Assembly: GCF_003369915.1 (NCBI RefSeq)
Contig: NC_046675.1
Location: 27,280,001-27,344,000, forward strand
Length of the DNA stretch: 64,000 bases
DNA from: Drosophila miranda
Taxonomy: Eukaryota > Arthropoda > Insecta > Diptera > Drosophilidae
Direction: 5' to 3'
Part shown: piece by piece, positions 38,022 through 49,700 of the stretch
Layout: every line of letters starts with the position of its first letter
Numbering within the stretch: position 1 is the stretch's first letter
Notes under the pieces: generated by a model
What the model saw: only the letters and a program-made list of their open reading frames with translations
The model's database searches: none
Told to the model about the DNA's origin: nothing
Program-made: the position numbers and the translations under genes

Positions 38022-39311
38022 TCATACGGTGTACACCGATGTTCCAAAACCATTGGCTAACATTTGCTGATCAATCCAATCTCGTGCCAATGCCACGTTA
38101 GCATATGCCGCTGGCACCTCATCGTTGCAGCCAATTCCCCAAGCAACAATACCGCTCTGTTGATAACGATTCTCTGAGGCAAGACCAATGGGGCAGGCAA
38201 GTGGTGCACCACCATCGCCTTGGCAAGTGTCTACGCCGCGCTGGCCGCCGGCACACATAAATGACTTATCCAAGGCAAACTTTGGGCCAAGTCGCGTGTT
38301 CCGCAGCCGTGTTTGGCACGTGTTAAAGTCCACGACAGGCAACGGCACACTTTTCATTATTACACTGTACTTTCCCGGAGATCCAAATACGTCCTTGCCC
38401 CAGCCAGTAGAAGTACAGATAGTGGAAGGTGCGGCAGTTTCACCTTGTCGTGGCAAGCAGACCACATTGATGTGATCATCCAAAGTAACCGACTGAGCGA
38501 GAATTACGAGCGCAAAATCATTAGCTATGTTTCGACTTTTGAATTGTGGGTGTGTAATAATACGTTGCACAGTTCTATCCTGATAAGGAAGACGCTCTTT
38601 GGTTGTTTGAGAGTCCCACTCACCCGCTCGAACCATGAAGCTCCCCGGACTATGAGTCTCGACACAGTGCACCGCAGTCAGAACTACTTGTGGGTGTATC
38701 AGTGAACCGGCACAGAAATAGCTGAAATTGCCTGCATGCAGCAGAGCTACTGTCCATGGAAACTCGCCAAAACCTGCTTCATTCTGGGTGACACCGGAGA
38801 GCGTAAAGTCCAAGCCACCGACGTTGCGAATGCCGCAGCCCCGTGCTTGGTTCGGTCGTTTATCCAACGGAGTCGGGTTCAGCGTCTCAGAGCGTGTCCT
38901 ATTTCCATCACAACAGATGTCAACAGAAGAAGGGCAGACTGGATCGTCGTCGTTAAAGCGGATATCGATTACACCAAATCCGTCAAACGACTCGTCCTCC
39001 GTTACACTGTTAGTGGACGGGTCACATTTATAATAGGGAACACAGTTGCAAGTGACCGTTTTTCCGCTTATAGATTCAAAATTCGTCAGTGGGCTTGAGG
39101 GATCTATTGGTTCTGGTGTTACTACTAATCCAATTCCACTAGATGGCTGCGTTAGAGGCGGCGAATTGTTTGTTGGTGTTCCTATATTCGTGTTGAATAT
39201 TTCTTGAATGTTTTTCTCCGCGTTCAAGTCTTGCTGCGGAGCACCTTTTGCACTTAAAGTCAAAAGTGCACCCAGTATTACCAAGTGGCAGAGGTTTCTA
39301 TATCTATTCAT
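38022..39311 (-). CDS. Clip-domain serine protease homolog (non-catalytic)
   Basis: A single coding exon of 429 residues. A signal peptide covers ~1-23 (hydrophobic LVILGALLTLSA). An atypical clip-like domain has Cys at 88, 90, 96, 126, 133 and 134. A chymotrypsin-fold domain runs from ~168 to 421. His215 (TAVHC) and Asp265 are kept, but the nucleophile motif GDSGGP reads GDGGAP, so Ser is Gly367. The protein should therefore lack protease activity, like the masquerade-type and prophenoloxidase-activating serine protease homologs of insects. Drosophila CG5390 and the CG18477/CG18478 cluster are the family I would compare first; exact orthology is not established. It is probably secreted into haemolymph. 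An ATTACAG acceptor sits six bases before the ATG, so the leader is probably spliced, with a good GTAAGTAC donor ending a possible noncoding exon at 39,639. Confidence 0.9.
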   Translation of the reverse strand: MNRYRNLCHLVILGALLTLSAKGAPQQDLNAEKNIQEIFNTNIGTPTNNSPPLTQPSSGIGLVVTPEPIDPSSPLTNFESISGKTVTCNCVPYYKCDPSTNSVTEDESFDGFGVIDIRFNDDDPVCPSSVDICCDGNRTRSETLNPTPLDKRPNQARGCGIRNVGGLDFTLSGVTQNEAGFGEFPWTVALLHAGNFSYFCAGSLIHPQVVLTAVHCVETHSPGSFMVRAGEWDSQTTKERLPYQDRTVQRIITHPQFKSRNIANDFALVILAQSVTLDDHINVVCLPRQGETAAPSTICTSTGWGKDVFGSPGKYSVIMKSVPLPVVDFNTCQTRLRNTRLGPKFALDKSFMCAGGQRGVDTCQGDGGAPLACPIGLASENRYQQSGIVAWGIGCNDEVPAAYANVALARDWIDQQMLANGFGTSVYTV

Positions 39312-41110
39312 CGTAGTCTGTAATTGAAAAGATACGGATATTGTTACATATTAGATATTTTGTATGTGATGTTAATTTATTTAAATTTTGCCCCACATTT
39401 GAAACGAATAATCATCTAGCCCGGCTGAACCATTGAGCAGAAGGAATGCAACAAGTACAGTCCTTCTGTTTAAATGCAAACTAACTTAATATATCCATTT
39501 GTCGGAAACCTGCTGCCCGGTGCAAAGTATGTATGTCTTGGCTTGAAAAGCTTGTTTAATTTTAAGCCCACTATACAAAATATTTTCACTATACATTTTA
39601 TTATATATGTATATATACTTATACTTTCTTGTACTTACTTTCTTCGTAAGAATCACGGTTGAACTATTTTACTATGCTGTGATCTGCATCAAGCTATTGT
39701 TTATTGCTAAGAAAAGTTACATAGTTTTCATTGAAAACTGTAAAATCCCTTGACCCCTACAATAACAGAATATCGTTCAGGTATGGGAAATTTTAAATTT
39801 AACGACTAAACAACACATTACTCACTTGTTTCTTAATTTTGTATAACCTTGACTTATCGGCAAAATTATGAGTAACTTTTAAACTGAGGCGAAACCCAAT
39901 CTTAGTTGATAACCTGCCTTTGGTGTTACTAATCTACGGACCACGAAACGCGGCGCTTCCAAAGCTGTGAATACGACTGCCGCTGAAAACTTGAATCAAA
40001 TGAGATAAGTAAGCCGAGTGAGTTGAAATTCGAGGTAGGTACTCGTAGCCGTACGTAGCCCCGACATCAGCATTATGTTCGAATCTTATTCTCTACTCGA
40101 GAAGACCGAGAGCAGAGAGCGCTTTTGTCTCCCGAGCCCTGATAAGAGCAGAGATGTGGTGAACGTATAATGTGAATAAGAAACTAAGAGCGACTGGAAA
40201 TGTTTTAATATGAGAATGTAACAATTGAAAATTTTCTTGTCAAACCGGTTTAGTAACTATACATACCAGTGTATTTATTCAAGCTGAGTAAACACTCCGC
40301 TCTTTTTATGAAGAGATGAGACTCAGCGTGTAGAGCTTAAATTTCTATGGGCCCTTCTTTCTGCTGTAGCTCTTTATACCTATGAGATTACAATACGCGC
40401 CACTTGAATAGTGCACCAATAAAAACCTTAGTTTAAATTTAAAATATGAAAACCAATTTTAAAGAGTATACTAACCCATTTAAACGATGTGTGTGTAATC
40501 TTCTCGGTCTTATTCAGTCATTCAGTCACAAAGCTCCGCAGATAAGCCCCTATATGCACAGGTTAAGAAATATTTACAAATCAAATTTCAAAAAGAAAGT
40601 CTCGCGGGTATCTCAGAACATTTTTTTCTAAGTCAAATCAAAGTTGAAAAATACTTAAGAAATATATCGTTTGAAAAATTAAATTTCCTTAGGAGTCTTT
40701 CCAAGAAACCAATTTATTCAATGAACAATATTAACACCTAAGAAAAGAGACCGAAACAAAAAAAAATTATACGATAAATAGCTTATTTTTATTTGACCTA
40801 AAAAATGCATTATGTTCAAAAAAATTGACTGAATTTCTGCTCACAGAAAATATTATCAGCCTTGAATGCTCATATCTTCTAAAGTAAAAATTCGATTTCC
40901 TCAAAGCTTCCAATTTTGAAAATTCTCTATCTGATGACGCACAAAAATGACTTTTGACCTCTTTTCGGCAGCAAGCGTATAAAAAGTACGGTTAATTTAT
41001 TTAATATTTATTTGATTATTTTGTTAGCTACTTTTAGTTTTGCACTACATCATAAAAACATCCGACTATCTTTAAAATAAATACAAAATGTAAATATAAC
41101 ATTAGTTTGC
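39312..41110. other. Intergenic region between the protease homolog and the SH2-PTB gene
   Basis: Upstream DNA of the serine protease homolog, probably including its noncoding first exon (ending near 39,639), and downstream DNA of the SH2-PTB gene. A/T-rich, with no further gene seen. Confidence 0.45.
40996..41012 (-). terminator. Polyadenylation signals of the SH2-PTB gene
   Basis: Two AATAAA hexamers on the - strand (40,996-41,001 and 41,007-41,012), about 100 bases past the stop codon. Confidence 0.5.
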
Positions 41111-42715
41111 TCATAGCATCTTACAGCTGGATTTACTTAATGGAAGAACTTTATTGGCAAATGATACAATTGCTGATGCTGGTTGCGAGGAGGCTAAATC
41201 GCAGAAAATGTGGCATTGGTTGTCCTTTGTACCAGTCAGCGGACGTGCTACGAAGGCAAATATTGACTTGTTGACTGATCGCTGCAATCCTTCGTCGGTT
41301 GCATTGACACTCCAAAATCGTTGATTTGGGTCCATACTGAAGTGAGAAATATTCTGTGCTGGATAATGTCGTCGAAAAAACGTCTTACGGGTGTTGTCGG
41401 TCAATGTAATGCCCTCTTGTGATATCTTTAAGTGCACTTCTATTGGAAGGGAATATTTGGCATCCAAGTACATTTGATGAACGGATTTGCGAACGGCCTC
41501 GAGCCCAGTAAGCGATTCCGTATCGCACTGGTATAGATAAAGTACGTTACATGCAGCGCCTTGTACAAGAATCTGTTTTTGTCTGGACATCAGTTCATTG
41601 TCGGGAGAATACAAGAGCAAGTCCTGATATGGTAAAACAAGCGTGCATGGCAGCGCTAAACTGTTAATTGAGTGCTGATAGACAAAAGCTGATAGCGACG
41701 TAAATATAGGTTCGTTGGCGCATCCTTTAAGACGAATGCCTCGATTCGTAGGCTCTAAAAGAAAATGGCGTACCAGCTCATCCCCGTTTCCTGATATACT
41801 AGGTATAGATGGTGGAGCTTTCGCTACCCGCAGCACAAGCCCATAAGAATCACGATATGTGGTTGAATTTCGTATGAGAAATGTCCCGACCTGTGCGGTG
41901 CGTAGCAACAGCACAGCCTCTTCTCTAGTCATATGCGGCTTGTACCAAAACTGCGATAAATCCTTAGCAAACTTTACCAAATGTGGCTCCACATCTTGAG
42001 TAATACTTGGTTGTGCTATCAACCCCTGCTCGCCAGACGTTACGGACTTTGCAGTTCCTGATGGGTACGGGCTAATACATCGCTCACTGTTGACCAACTT
42101 CAGAACAACCGGAAACGTTGGCGTCTCCGGACGTTTCTTTTCTACCGCAAGCATGGGGGAATCAACATTATCTGAGCTTTGGGAAGGGCATAAAGAAGTT
42201 TTTGTTGAATCTGTGAAGTCTATGTGTTTGTCTTGTTTAGATCCATTTATATTTTGCGAAGAAAGAATGGTTTTATTGAGCTTTTCATGCAGCTCATCGA
42301 ACTCCTTTTGTATGGATGCTTCTTGCGCCAACTTAGTTGCGGCATTGTTTTGTTCCCGCAAAGATTTTTCTTTTCGTTCCATCAACATTTCTTCAAACTC
42401 TTGACGTGAAGGCGTCTTTCTTAGCACAGGACGAGAGGGCGAAATGCCGGGTCTTGTGCTTTTACGAGTGGTTGAAGGACTGTTTTTGTAGGTGCTTTGA
42501 ATACGTCTTGCACTTGGTGTTTCAACAATTTCTGAAGGGACATGGCTTAAGTCACTTGTATTAAATCCCACAGGAAGGTTCCCATAGGTAAAGGGTCGAG
42601 CATTTTCACGTGCATGGTAAGGTATATTCTCTGTGTCATCCGATTCCGGACTTGTCCGGGTTTCACCAGAGGGAGCGATCTCACCTGCAGGAATAGGTCT
42701 ATACACAGATGTCAT
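41111..42715 (-). CDS. Tensin-like adaptor with SH2 and PTB domains
   Basis: A single uninterrupted coding exon, 534 residues from the ATG at 42,715. The frame is open further upstream to a strong acceptor (42,752) but without another ATG. The N-terminal ~245 residues are Ser/Pro-rich and disordered, with a charged, possibly coiled-coil stretch at ~104-146. An SH2 domain follows (~256-365; FWYKP start, phosphotyrosine-binding Arg in FLIRNS, and the tensin-type VRHFLLEP and GIRLKGC blocks). A C-terminal PTB domain follows (~387-525; ACNVLYLYQ, GITLTDN, FFRRHYP, FAFVARP). SH2 followed by a C-terminal PTB is the tensin signature. These adaptors link integrin tails to actin and phosphotyrosine signalling. 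There is no phosphatase-like N-terminus, as in Drosophila blistery. Whether this is blistery or an intronless paralogue cannot be told here. Confidence 0.85.
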   Translation of the reverse strand: MTSVYRPIPAGEIAPSGETRTSPESDDTENIPYHARENARPFTYGNLPVGFNTSDLSHVPSEIVETPSARRIQSTYKNSPSTTRKSTRPGISPSRPVLRKTPSRQEFEEMLMERKEKSLREQNNAATKLAQEASIQKEFDELHEKLNKTILSSQNINGSKQDKHIDFTDSTKTSLCPSQSSDNVDSPMLAVEKKRPETPTFPVVLKLVNSERCISPYPSGTAKSVTSGEQGLIAQPSITQDVEPHLVKFAKDLSQFWYKPHMTREEAVLLLRTAQVGTFLIRNSTTYRDSYGLVLRVAKAPPSIPSISGNGDELVRHFLLEPTNRGIRLKGCANEPIFTSLSAFVYQHSINSLALPCTLVLPYQDLLLYSPDNELMSRQKQILVQGAACNVLYLYQCDTESLTGLEAVRKSVHQMYLDAKYSLPIEVHLKISQEGITLTDNTRKTFFRRHYPAQNISHFSMDPNQRFWSVNATDEGLQRSVNKSIFAFVARPLTGTKDNQCHIFCDLASSQPASAIVSFANKVLPLSKSSCKML

Positions 42716-44034
42716 TTTGAAGTCAAACACCAGTATGCAACTTATCAGCGTCTAAATGACAAAAGAAAAAGAAAATAATTCTAAATAATTTAAATTGTGA
42801 TTTTAGAGTCTTGGGCACAGTACTGCAATAGTATCTACTTATATGTATGTGTATGTATTGCAATCTCAATGTTCCAAAATTTCGTTCATCCATCAGTAGT
42901 TTACCAATAACTGCATTTTTTTTGTTCTTCTTTGTACAGCCGCATATAACCGAAATATAAATAATTTAATTTAAGCTAATAAAAAGTCATTCATATTTAC
43001 ATATGCAAGAGTATTTTTGATACGGAGCGCCGAAAGCAATGTTGGCAAACGGTAACGCGGACATTTACTGTACCCTACAAGTATTATATGTAAAAATACA
43101 TATGTACATATGTGTACATATGTACATATATCGAGAATAATGTGCTCATATCAGTTCTGGTGTTCGATATTATTTATTAAAAAATATTAATTTTAGCACA
43201 AAAAAAAAATTACTGGGGTTTTCTTCGTGCAAACGCCATGGATTTTTAGCCCACTTACAAGTATTCGCCGAAGAACAAATATCGAGCCTATTTCGGTTTA
43301 TCGTCGTTTATTTATATGCGTACACGTACAGAAAACTATGTATACATATATCTGCACCATGTACAATTCTATATATTTGCGTTCGTGTGAATCGGTACCA
43401 CTTTATCCGTGCTTCAAAAGCGCGCCCGGCATGGACAGCATCTAGCAGTTGACTAGTGGGGCAGCTGGCAAGCATAAAAGCTTATTATTTTCGCTTCTCA
43501 TTATAGAAGCATGCATACATTTATAAATACATATATGTACACACATACGTATGTACATATGTATGTACATATGTGCGTATGTATAGTAAATAAAGCTCTA
43601 AAGTTTTGAAAGTTTAGAAAAATGTAGGATCTCACTAAAAATACATATGTACATACATATGTAACATATATATGTATTTATGAATAAAGACATATCCGAC
43701 CAATAGGGTATACAAACGGGGTCAGAGTCAAAATAAAGAAAGAATACATTTTTAAAACGACAAAAGATTAATTTATATACATATTTACAAATGATGAATA
43801 TTTATATAGACAAACATACGCACATATGTGAATACCTACATATGTACACATGCACGTTTATACTAAAGAAAACACCTAAGTTGAACTAATTGAACGTAGG
43901 TCTTCACATTTTTACATCCGATTTTTCGCCCCGACTTTGATTTTTATGGTTGCGCTGACTAATCAACATTAACAAAAGATGTACGGCCATATGTACATAT
44001 GTATGTATTATCTTTTAGTAATTGGGATCGGATT

Positions 44035-44230
44035 TGCAATGACTGCACCATTATGTGGCCCATTCGACACCAAGCCAATGCGTGTTACGCGCAGTTCCCG
44101 GGCAGATCCAGGAAAGATAGATATTAGACAAATATTTGAGGAAAATTATAACTAAACGTAACTAAAAAAGCTAAGCATGCATTTATTATACAAATATTAT
44201 GTGTAATTTCGCATAAGCTATCTAATTAAA
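44035..44230 (+). repeat. Unclassified dispersed repeat, copy 1
   Basis: Shares ordered blocks with 47,340-47,530 in the same orientation: GCAATGACTGCACC/GCAATTACTGCACC, GTGGCCC, GACACCA, GGAAAGATAG, TTAGAC, GAGGAA and GCATGCATTTA/ACATGCATTTA. Both copies lie beside DINE/SGM sequences. Confidence 0.6.
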
Positions 44231-44330
44231 TGTACTTACTAAGTACTGTACTACTTACTTAAACTGTATGCAGACGAACCGCTTCCAACAAAAACAAACC
44301 TCAATGCACAAACTCCTATAGCCATTATAA

Positions 44331-45470
44331 TTTTTATACCCGATACTCAAAATGAGTATTGGGGTATATTAGATTTGTGGTAAAAGTGGATGTGTGTAAC
44401 GTCCAGAAGGAATCGTTTCCGACCCCATAAAGTATATATATTCTTGATCAGCATCAATAGCCGAGTCGATTGAGCCCTGTCTGTCTGTCCGTCTGTCCGT
44501 CCGTCCGTCCGTCCGTCCGTCCGTCTGTCCGTCTGTCCGTCTGTCCGTCCCCTTCAGCGCCTAGTGCTCAAAGACTATAAGAGCTAGAGCAACGATGTTT
44601 TGGATCCAGACTTCTGTGATATGTCACTGCTACAAAAATATTTCAAAACTTCGCCCCGCCCACTTCAGCCCCCACAAAGGACGAAAATCTGTGGCATCCA
44701 CAATTTTAAAGATATGAGAAAACCAAAAACGAAGAATTGTAGAGAATGTCCATATCTTTAAGACTGCGGAATCTGAATTGGATCGTATTATTATTATAGC
44801 CAGCATCAAGAAAACAATTTCATTTTTTCTCGCCCTGTCTCTCTCTAACACACACGTAGCATAGGCGGCTTTGCTTAGAGTAAAACATTAGCGCCTAGAT
44901 CTCAGAGACTACAAAAGCTAGAGCAACCAAATTTGGTATCCACACTCCTAATATATCGGACCGAGACGAGTTTGTTTCAAAATTTCGCCACACCCCCTTC
45001 CGCCCCCGCAAAGGACGAAAATCTGGGGATATTCAAAAATCTCAGAGACTATTAAAGCTAGAGTAACCAAATTTGGTATCCGCACTCCTGTTAGATTTTA
45101 CTATAAAACGTGTATCTTAAAATTTCGCCTCACCCCCTTCCGCCCACACAAAGGACGAAAATCTGTTGCATCCACAATAATGCACATTCGAGAAAACTAA
45201 AAACGCAGAATCATAGATAATGACCATATCTATCAGATTGCTGAATCTGGATCAGATCAGATCATTTTTATAGCCAATAGGAACAAATCAATTTGCAGTG
45301 GCTGCGCAGCGCCCGACGTCACGCTCAGACTGATTTTCTGTCTCTCTCGCACGCACTCTTTGTCGTGTCGTTTAATATTAGCGGCGTCTGCCGGAGGAGA
45401 GCCATACTGACTTAGTATCGGGTATAAACGTAGAGTTGCGGTGTCCGCAGCAACTCACAACGTTCCCCCT
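44331..45470 (+). mobile_element. DINE-1/SGM-like non-autonomous Helitron-type element, full copy
   Basis: Starts TTTTTATACCCGATACTCAA and includes TTCTTGATCAGCATCAATAG. It carries a GTCT/GTCC array (44,479-44,550) and several internal repeats of the AAGGACGAAAATCTG type, then GTATCGGGTATAAACG. It ends in a hairpin with GAGTTGC and GCAACTC arms (about 45,433-45,456). This layout, with a pyrimidine microsatellite and a terminal hairpin, is that of INE-1/DINE-1, and the obscura-group form is known as SGM. It has no coding capacity. Confidence 0.8.
44479..44550 (+). repeat. (GTCC/GTCT)n array within the DINE/SGM element
   Basis: About 18 tandem GTCC/GTCT tetramers. This array is characteristic of the family, and only a few units remain in the two reversed copies. 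Confidence 0.9.
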
Positions 45471-45965
45471 CGTTTTAAACTGATTTTTTTATCAAAATAT
45501 AAACAGTATCTTCCAAATACTACTGTATTAAAAAGGTATATAATTGATTGGTTCGCTCTTTTTGTGTTCAGATTTTTTATGATTTTGCACAAAGTGTCAG
45601 TCCTACAGCCTAATCTGGTCCTGAAATGTATAATAAAATGCACTAAAGCAGTCGTAACGTTTTTTAGTCATCCTTAAAATTACCCTTCTAGCATTTTTTG
45701 CACTCAAGAGGGCACTGCTCCACCGTTAATGCGCTTAAAAGTCAGGTGTTCAACGAGGCAAATGACTGGTTCGGTTCAACATATTTTGTTTATTCTGGCT
45801 ATACTGAAGTGGGTGATTTGAGGTGGCGGAAAGGAGCGTGTAAAATACACTTTATACAATTTGATATCATGGAAGCTTACACACAAAATCCAGTTACTCC
45901 AACTCTTATGGTCATGAGATCGGGGAGCTCCTCGATACAGGCAGACGGTCTAACGGTCCTATTAA

Positions 45966-46070
45966 TCCTGATCCTGATTAAGAATATATAAATCGTTTTA
46001 TACTTGATAGGGTCAGAAACGCTTTCTTTTGGCTGTTACAAACATCCATACGAATTTAATATACTCGTAT
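45966..46070 (-). mobile_element. Decayed DINE/SGM fragment
   Basis: Resembles the terminal part of the element read in reverse (CCTGATTAAGAATATATA, ATAGGGTCAGAAACG, GTTACAAACATCCAT) but with many changes. It is cut off on both sides. Confidence 0.5.
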
Positions 46071-46631
46071 GCCTTTGTGCAGCTGAGACTTACCAGAATC
46101 CTACAACAAATACAAAGTCTTTGACGTGGCGCAGCCAGTACCCTTCTCGCAGAGCGTATGGCTCGTCATGCTGAAGACACAAAATTTGTTATTGTATAGG
46201 GCAGATCGTATTTTGCACATCGCTAAAGACTGTGTATCTGTTGCTGCAAATTTTCAGACCAAATGATCCCACGTTTTCGGATTCTCAGACCGAATCAGAA
46301 GCCCAGGCGCCGAGTAGATGAAAATAGTCATGAACATCATCATGACAAGTCCAAACATGTCACATTCATAGTAAAGGGAAAAATGTTCAAGCTTTAGCAC
46401 TTACTAATAAACTTCGGTAAATCATTATGGGTTCAGCTTCAGAGAAGAAGAACCTGGCACCGGCTTTTTGAAGCAAACAAATAAAAACTGCTCAGAAGTT
46501 GAGCGGTTGATTCTTCGAGTATTGGGAAACAATTAATAAAAACTGAATTTTATCGAAATAACTTTACAGCTGGACGACTATATTGTAAAAACCATTATAA
46601 AGAAAATTTTTCTTTTTTTTTTATTAAACTG

Positions 46632-46637
46632 TTTATT
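46632..46637 (-). terminator. Polyadenylation signal of the JH-binding-like gene
   Basis: AATAAA on the - strand about 75 bases past the stop codon at 46,710. Confidence 0.55.
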
Positions 46638-46709
46638 ATCAATCAGAAACCACAATGTTACCACTCAAACGAATATTTGTTCTTAAAAAAGTATTTCACA
46701 TATGTAGTA

Positions 46710-49700
46710 TTAATCAAGATCTTCTGGCGTGTTTCCAGTTATTCCAGATAACAATTTCTTGGTAAATTCACGTAGCTGTAACGGATCCTCGTTGTTGAAA
46801 TCATCCATCACTGATTGCATTTGATCTTTAAGACCATCTGCTATTGAGGTTGTTATGCGATCTTTAAAAAAATTTGTTATAGGGCTTAAAATAATTCCAG
46901 TCAGCTGTCTTATCAGCCGAGCCTGATCTAATTGTACATGGATATTACTGTTAATTAAAAAGAAATGAAAAATAAATTTTTCATATATTATTAAATTACA
47001 GTGCATGATATTCAGGCATGTACATACAATTATAGCCCAAGAATGTCTTTAAATTTGCACTGTAACTATTGCACATATCTCACTTTCCAATTACCTGAAT
47101 TCCATTATACGAAAATCGTGAAGATGAAGCTTGGAGTTGATGACGTTTACAGCTAACTCGGCATATACGACCGTATTATCCAATGAACCCATAACCTTTC
47201 CATATCCTTCAATTGCCATCAGTTTAAGGAAAAAGTTGTATTCGAACTATGAATAAAAAAAACAAAACTAAAAAGTAAGCAAATTCCCGAATTTTTATAT
47301 TTGTGGACGTTGACATGCAATGACCGCATCTTTCAAGAGGAGATGCAATTACTGCACCGTCAAGTGGCCCGTGTGACACCAGCAGAAGGCTGTTACGAGA
47401 GCATGCAGGAAAGATAGCTGTTAGACTAACATTCGAGGAAGATTAGCACGAAAGTTTCTAAGAGAACTAGACATGCATTTAAAATAAACATAAAAATACC
47501 ACTACAATTACTAATTACTAGAAAGATGTGTAAGGATTAGTAATTTAATAAGAGGAAGAGAATTAGTGGTGGATATGATATGGTAGAGGCAATTATTGGA
47601 TCCAATACATCGTTGCTCTAGCTCTTATAGTCTTTGAGCACAAGGCGCTGATAGGGACGGACAGACGGACAGACAGACAGGGCTCAATCGAATCCGCTAT
47701 TGATGCTGATCAAGAATATATATACTTTATGGGGTCGGAAAAGATTCATTCTGGACGTTACACACATCCATTTTCACCACAAATCTAATATACCCCAATA
47801 TTCATTTTGAGTATCGGGTATAAAATGTATGTCTGATGCCACAGAAGCCTGCACAAAAATTCGACGCGGAAGCTCACACTGATTTAGATTCTAGAATACA
47901 ATGCGATAAATGTACATGCCCGCAGCAAGGGTATAAGAAACCACACCTCCCAATGTTTGTAGGTACAATATAGAAAATATAAAATGTAATTATTCACAGA
48001 CTTTTTACCTATCAAATGAAATGTATTTCTTGAATATGGTTCAAAGTGAGATTTTAGCAAACATGCAATGTTCATATGTACATGTATGTGTATGTACATG
48101 AGCACATTTACAGAAATGCATAGAAGTTGTTGCCTTATTAGGTAACTTGGACGGGGACAATCATCAAATGGCTATGATCTTGAAATATGCTAACGCCTTG
48201 AAAAGAGCATACACCTGGCTTTGTACCGATATGCCTCTTTTCAAAGAACAAAAAAAATACGTCATCTTTTAGTCTATTAAGCTTTCGGTTTGGGTTCGCC
48301 ATTTAATGTTTAATGTTTAATCTTTAGAGTTCAACTATGTACAGTTAAACTGTGTAAAAATAGGAATGTACAAATCATAAAATTATCAGCTACTGGAAAG
48401 TTCGGTACACAATACAAGGCAGAAGAAAGTTAACTTAAATTATTCATTAAAGAAGATTTTACTTTGGGAGCGCAAGTATCAAAGGAAACGATGGGGAACG
48501 CTGTGAGTTGCTGCGCAGACCACAACTCTACAGTTATACCCGATACTAAGTCAGTATGGCTCTCCTCCGGCAGACGCTGCTAATATTAAACGACACGACA
48601 AAGAGTGCGTGCGAGAGAGACAGAAAATCAGTCTGAGCGTGACGTCGGGCGCTGCGTAGCCACTGTAGCCCCACTGGGGGCGGAAGGGGGTGGGGCGAAA
48701 TTTTTAGATATACGTTTTATGGTGAGATCTAACAGAAGTACGGATACCAAATTTGGTTACTCTAGCTTTAATAGGCTCTGAGATTTGTGGATGCCCCAGA
48801 TTTTCGAGACGGTCAAGGTTCGATATCACAGGAGTGTGGATACCAAATTTGATTGCTCTGGCTCTTATAGGTTCTGAGATCCTTGAACTCATATTTTGCA
48901 ATTGGCAAAAACGACCATGAAACCTGTGTGTTAGGGAGAGACAGAGCGAGAAAGAATGAAATTGTTTTCTTGATTCTGACTATAATAATTATACGATCTG
49001 GTTCAGATTTTGCAGTCGAGAAGATATAGTCATCCTCTACGATTCTGTTTCCGTTTTCTCGTATCTATGAAATTGTGGATGCCACAGATTTTCGCCCTTT
49101 GTGGAGGCGAAAGTGGGCGGGGCAAGGTTTTGAAATATTCGTTGCTCTAGCTTTTATAGTCTTTGAGCACTAGGCGCTGATAGGGACGGACAGACAGACA
49201 GGGCTCAATCGACTCAGCTATTGATGCTGATCAAGAATATATATACTTTATGGGGTCGGAAACGATTCCTTCTGGACGTTACACACATCCATTTTCACCA
49301 CAAATCTAATACACCCCAATACTCATTTTGAGTATCGGGTATAAAAAGATGGAAAAATTTGTTGTAGTCGCGACAAAGGCTACGGAAAGATTCATGGTCA
49401 GAGTAGTTTGTGGCGCCTTACAATTTAGATTTATTATTTCCAATAAAATGATAATGATATAATTATTATAAGTCAAACAAATTTTGTAATTTTTAGTTTT
49501 TGATATTCCGTACCGCTGCCAACGCATATATATCTGCTTATTAATAGACTCTGTTAGTGTGAGATAACAAAGGACTTCTAATGTACTCATGTATACTGAT
49601 ATAAGCGATTTCGAATTCTTTTAAAGCTGGATACGTCCCTTCACATGTACACAATATTCTGAGATGTAAGTATTTTAAAAACTTGTGGTTCTTTCTCACC

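Larger units (their letters stand above)
42731..46709. other. Repeat-rich intergenic region
   Basis: Contains CATATGTA microsatellites (43,090-43,150 and 43,500-43,580), an unclassified repeat at 44,035, the full DINE/SGM copy at 44,331 and a decayed fragment near 45,966. I support no gene; a possible decayed exon near 46,080-46,490 is noted as a finding. Confidence 0.5.

Noticed and set aside
39780..39800. GGGAAATTTT, resembling a Rel/NF-kB site upstream of the protease homolog
   Set aside because: A single degenerate match in A/T-rich DNA is expected by chance.
48704..48901. 65-residue - strand reading frame with internal repeats (SEPIRARAIKFGI / SEPIKARVTKFGI)
   Set aside because: It lies inside a DINE/SGM element, and the peptide repeats reflect the internal DNA repeats of the element.
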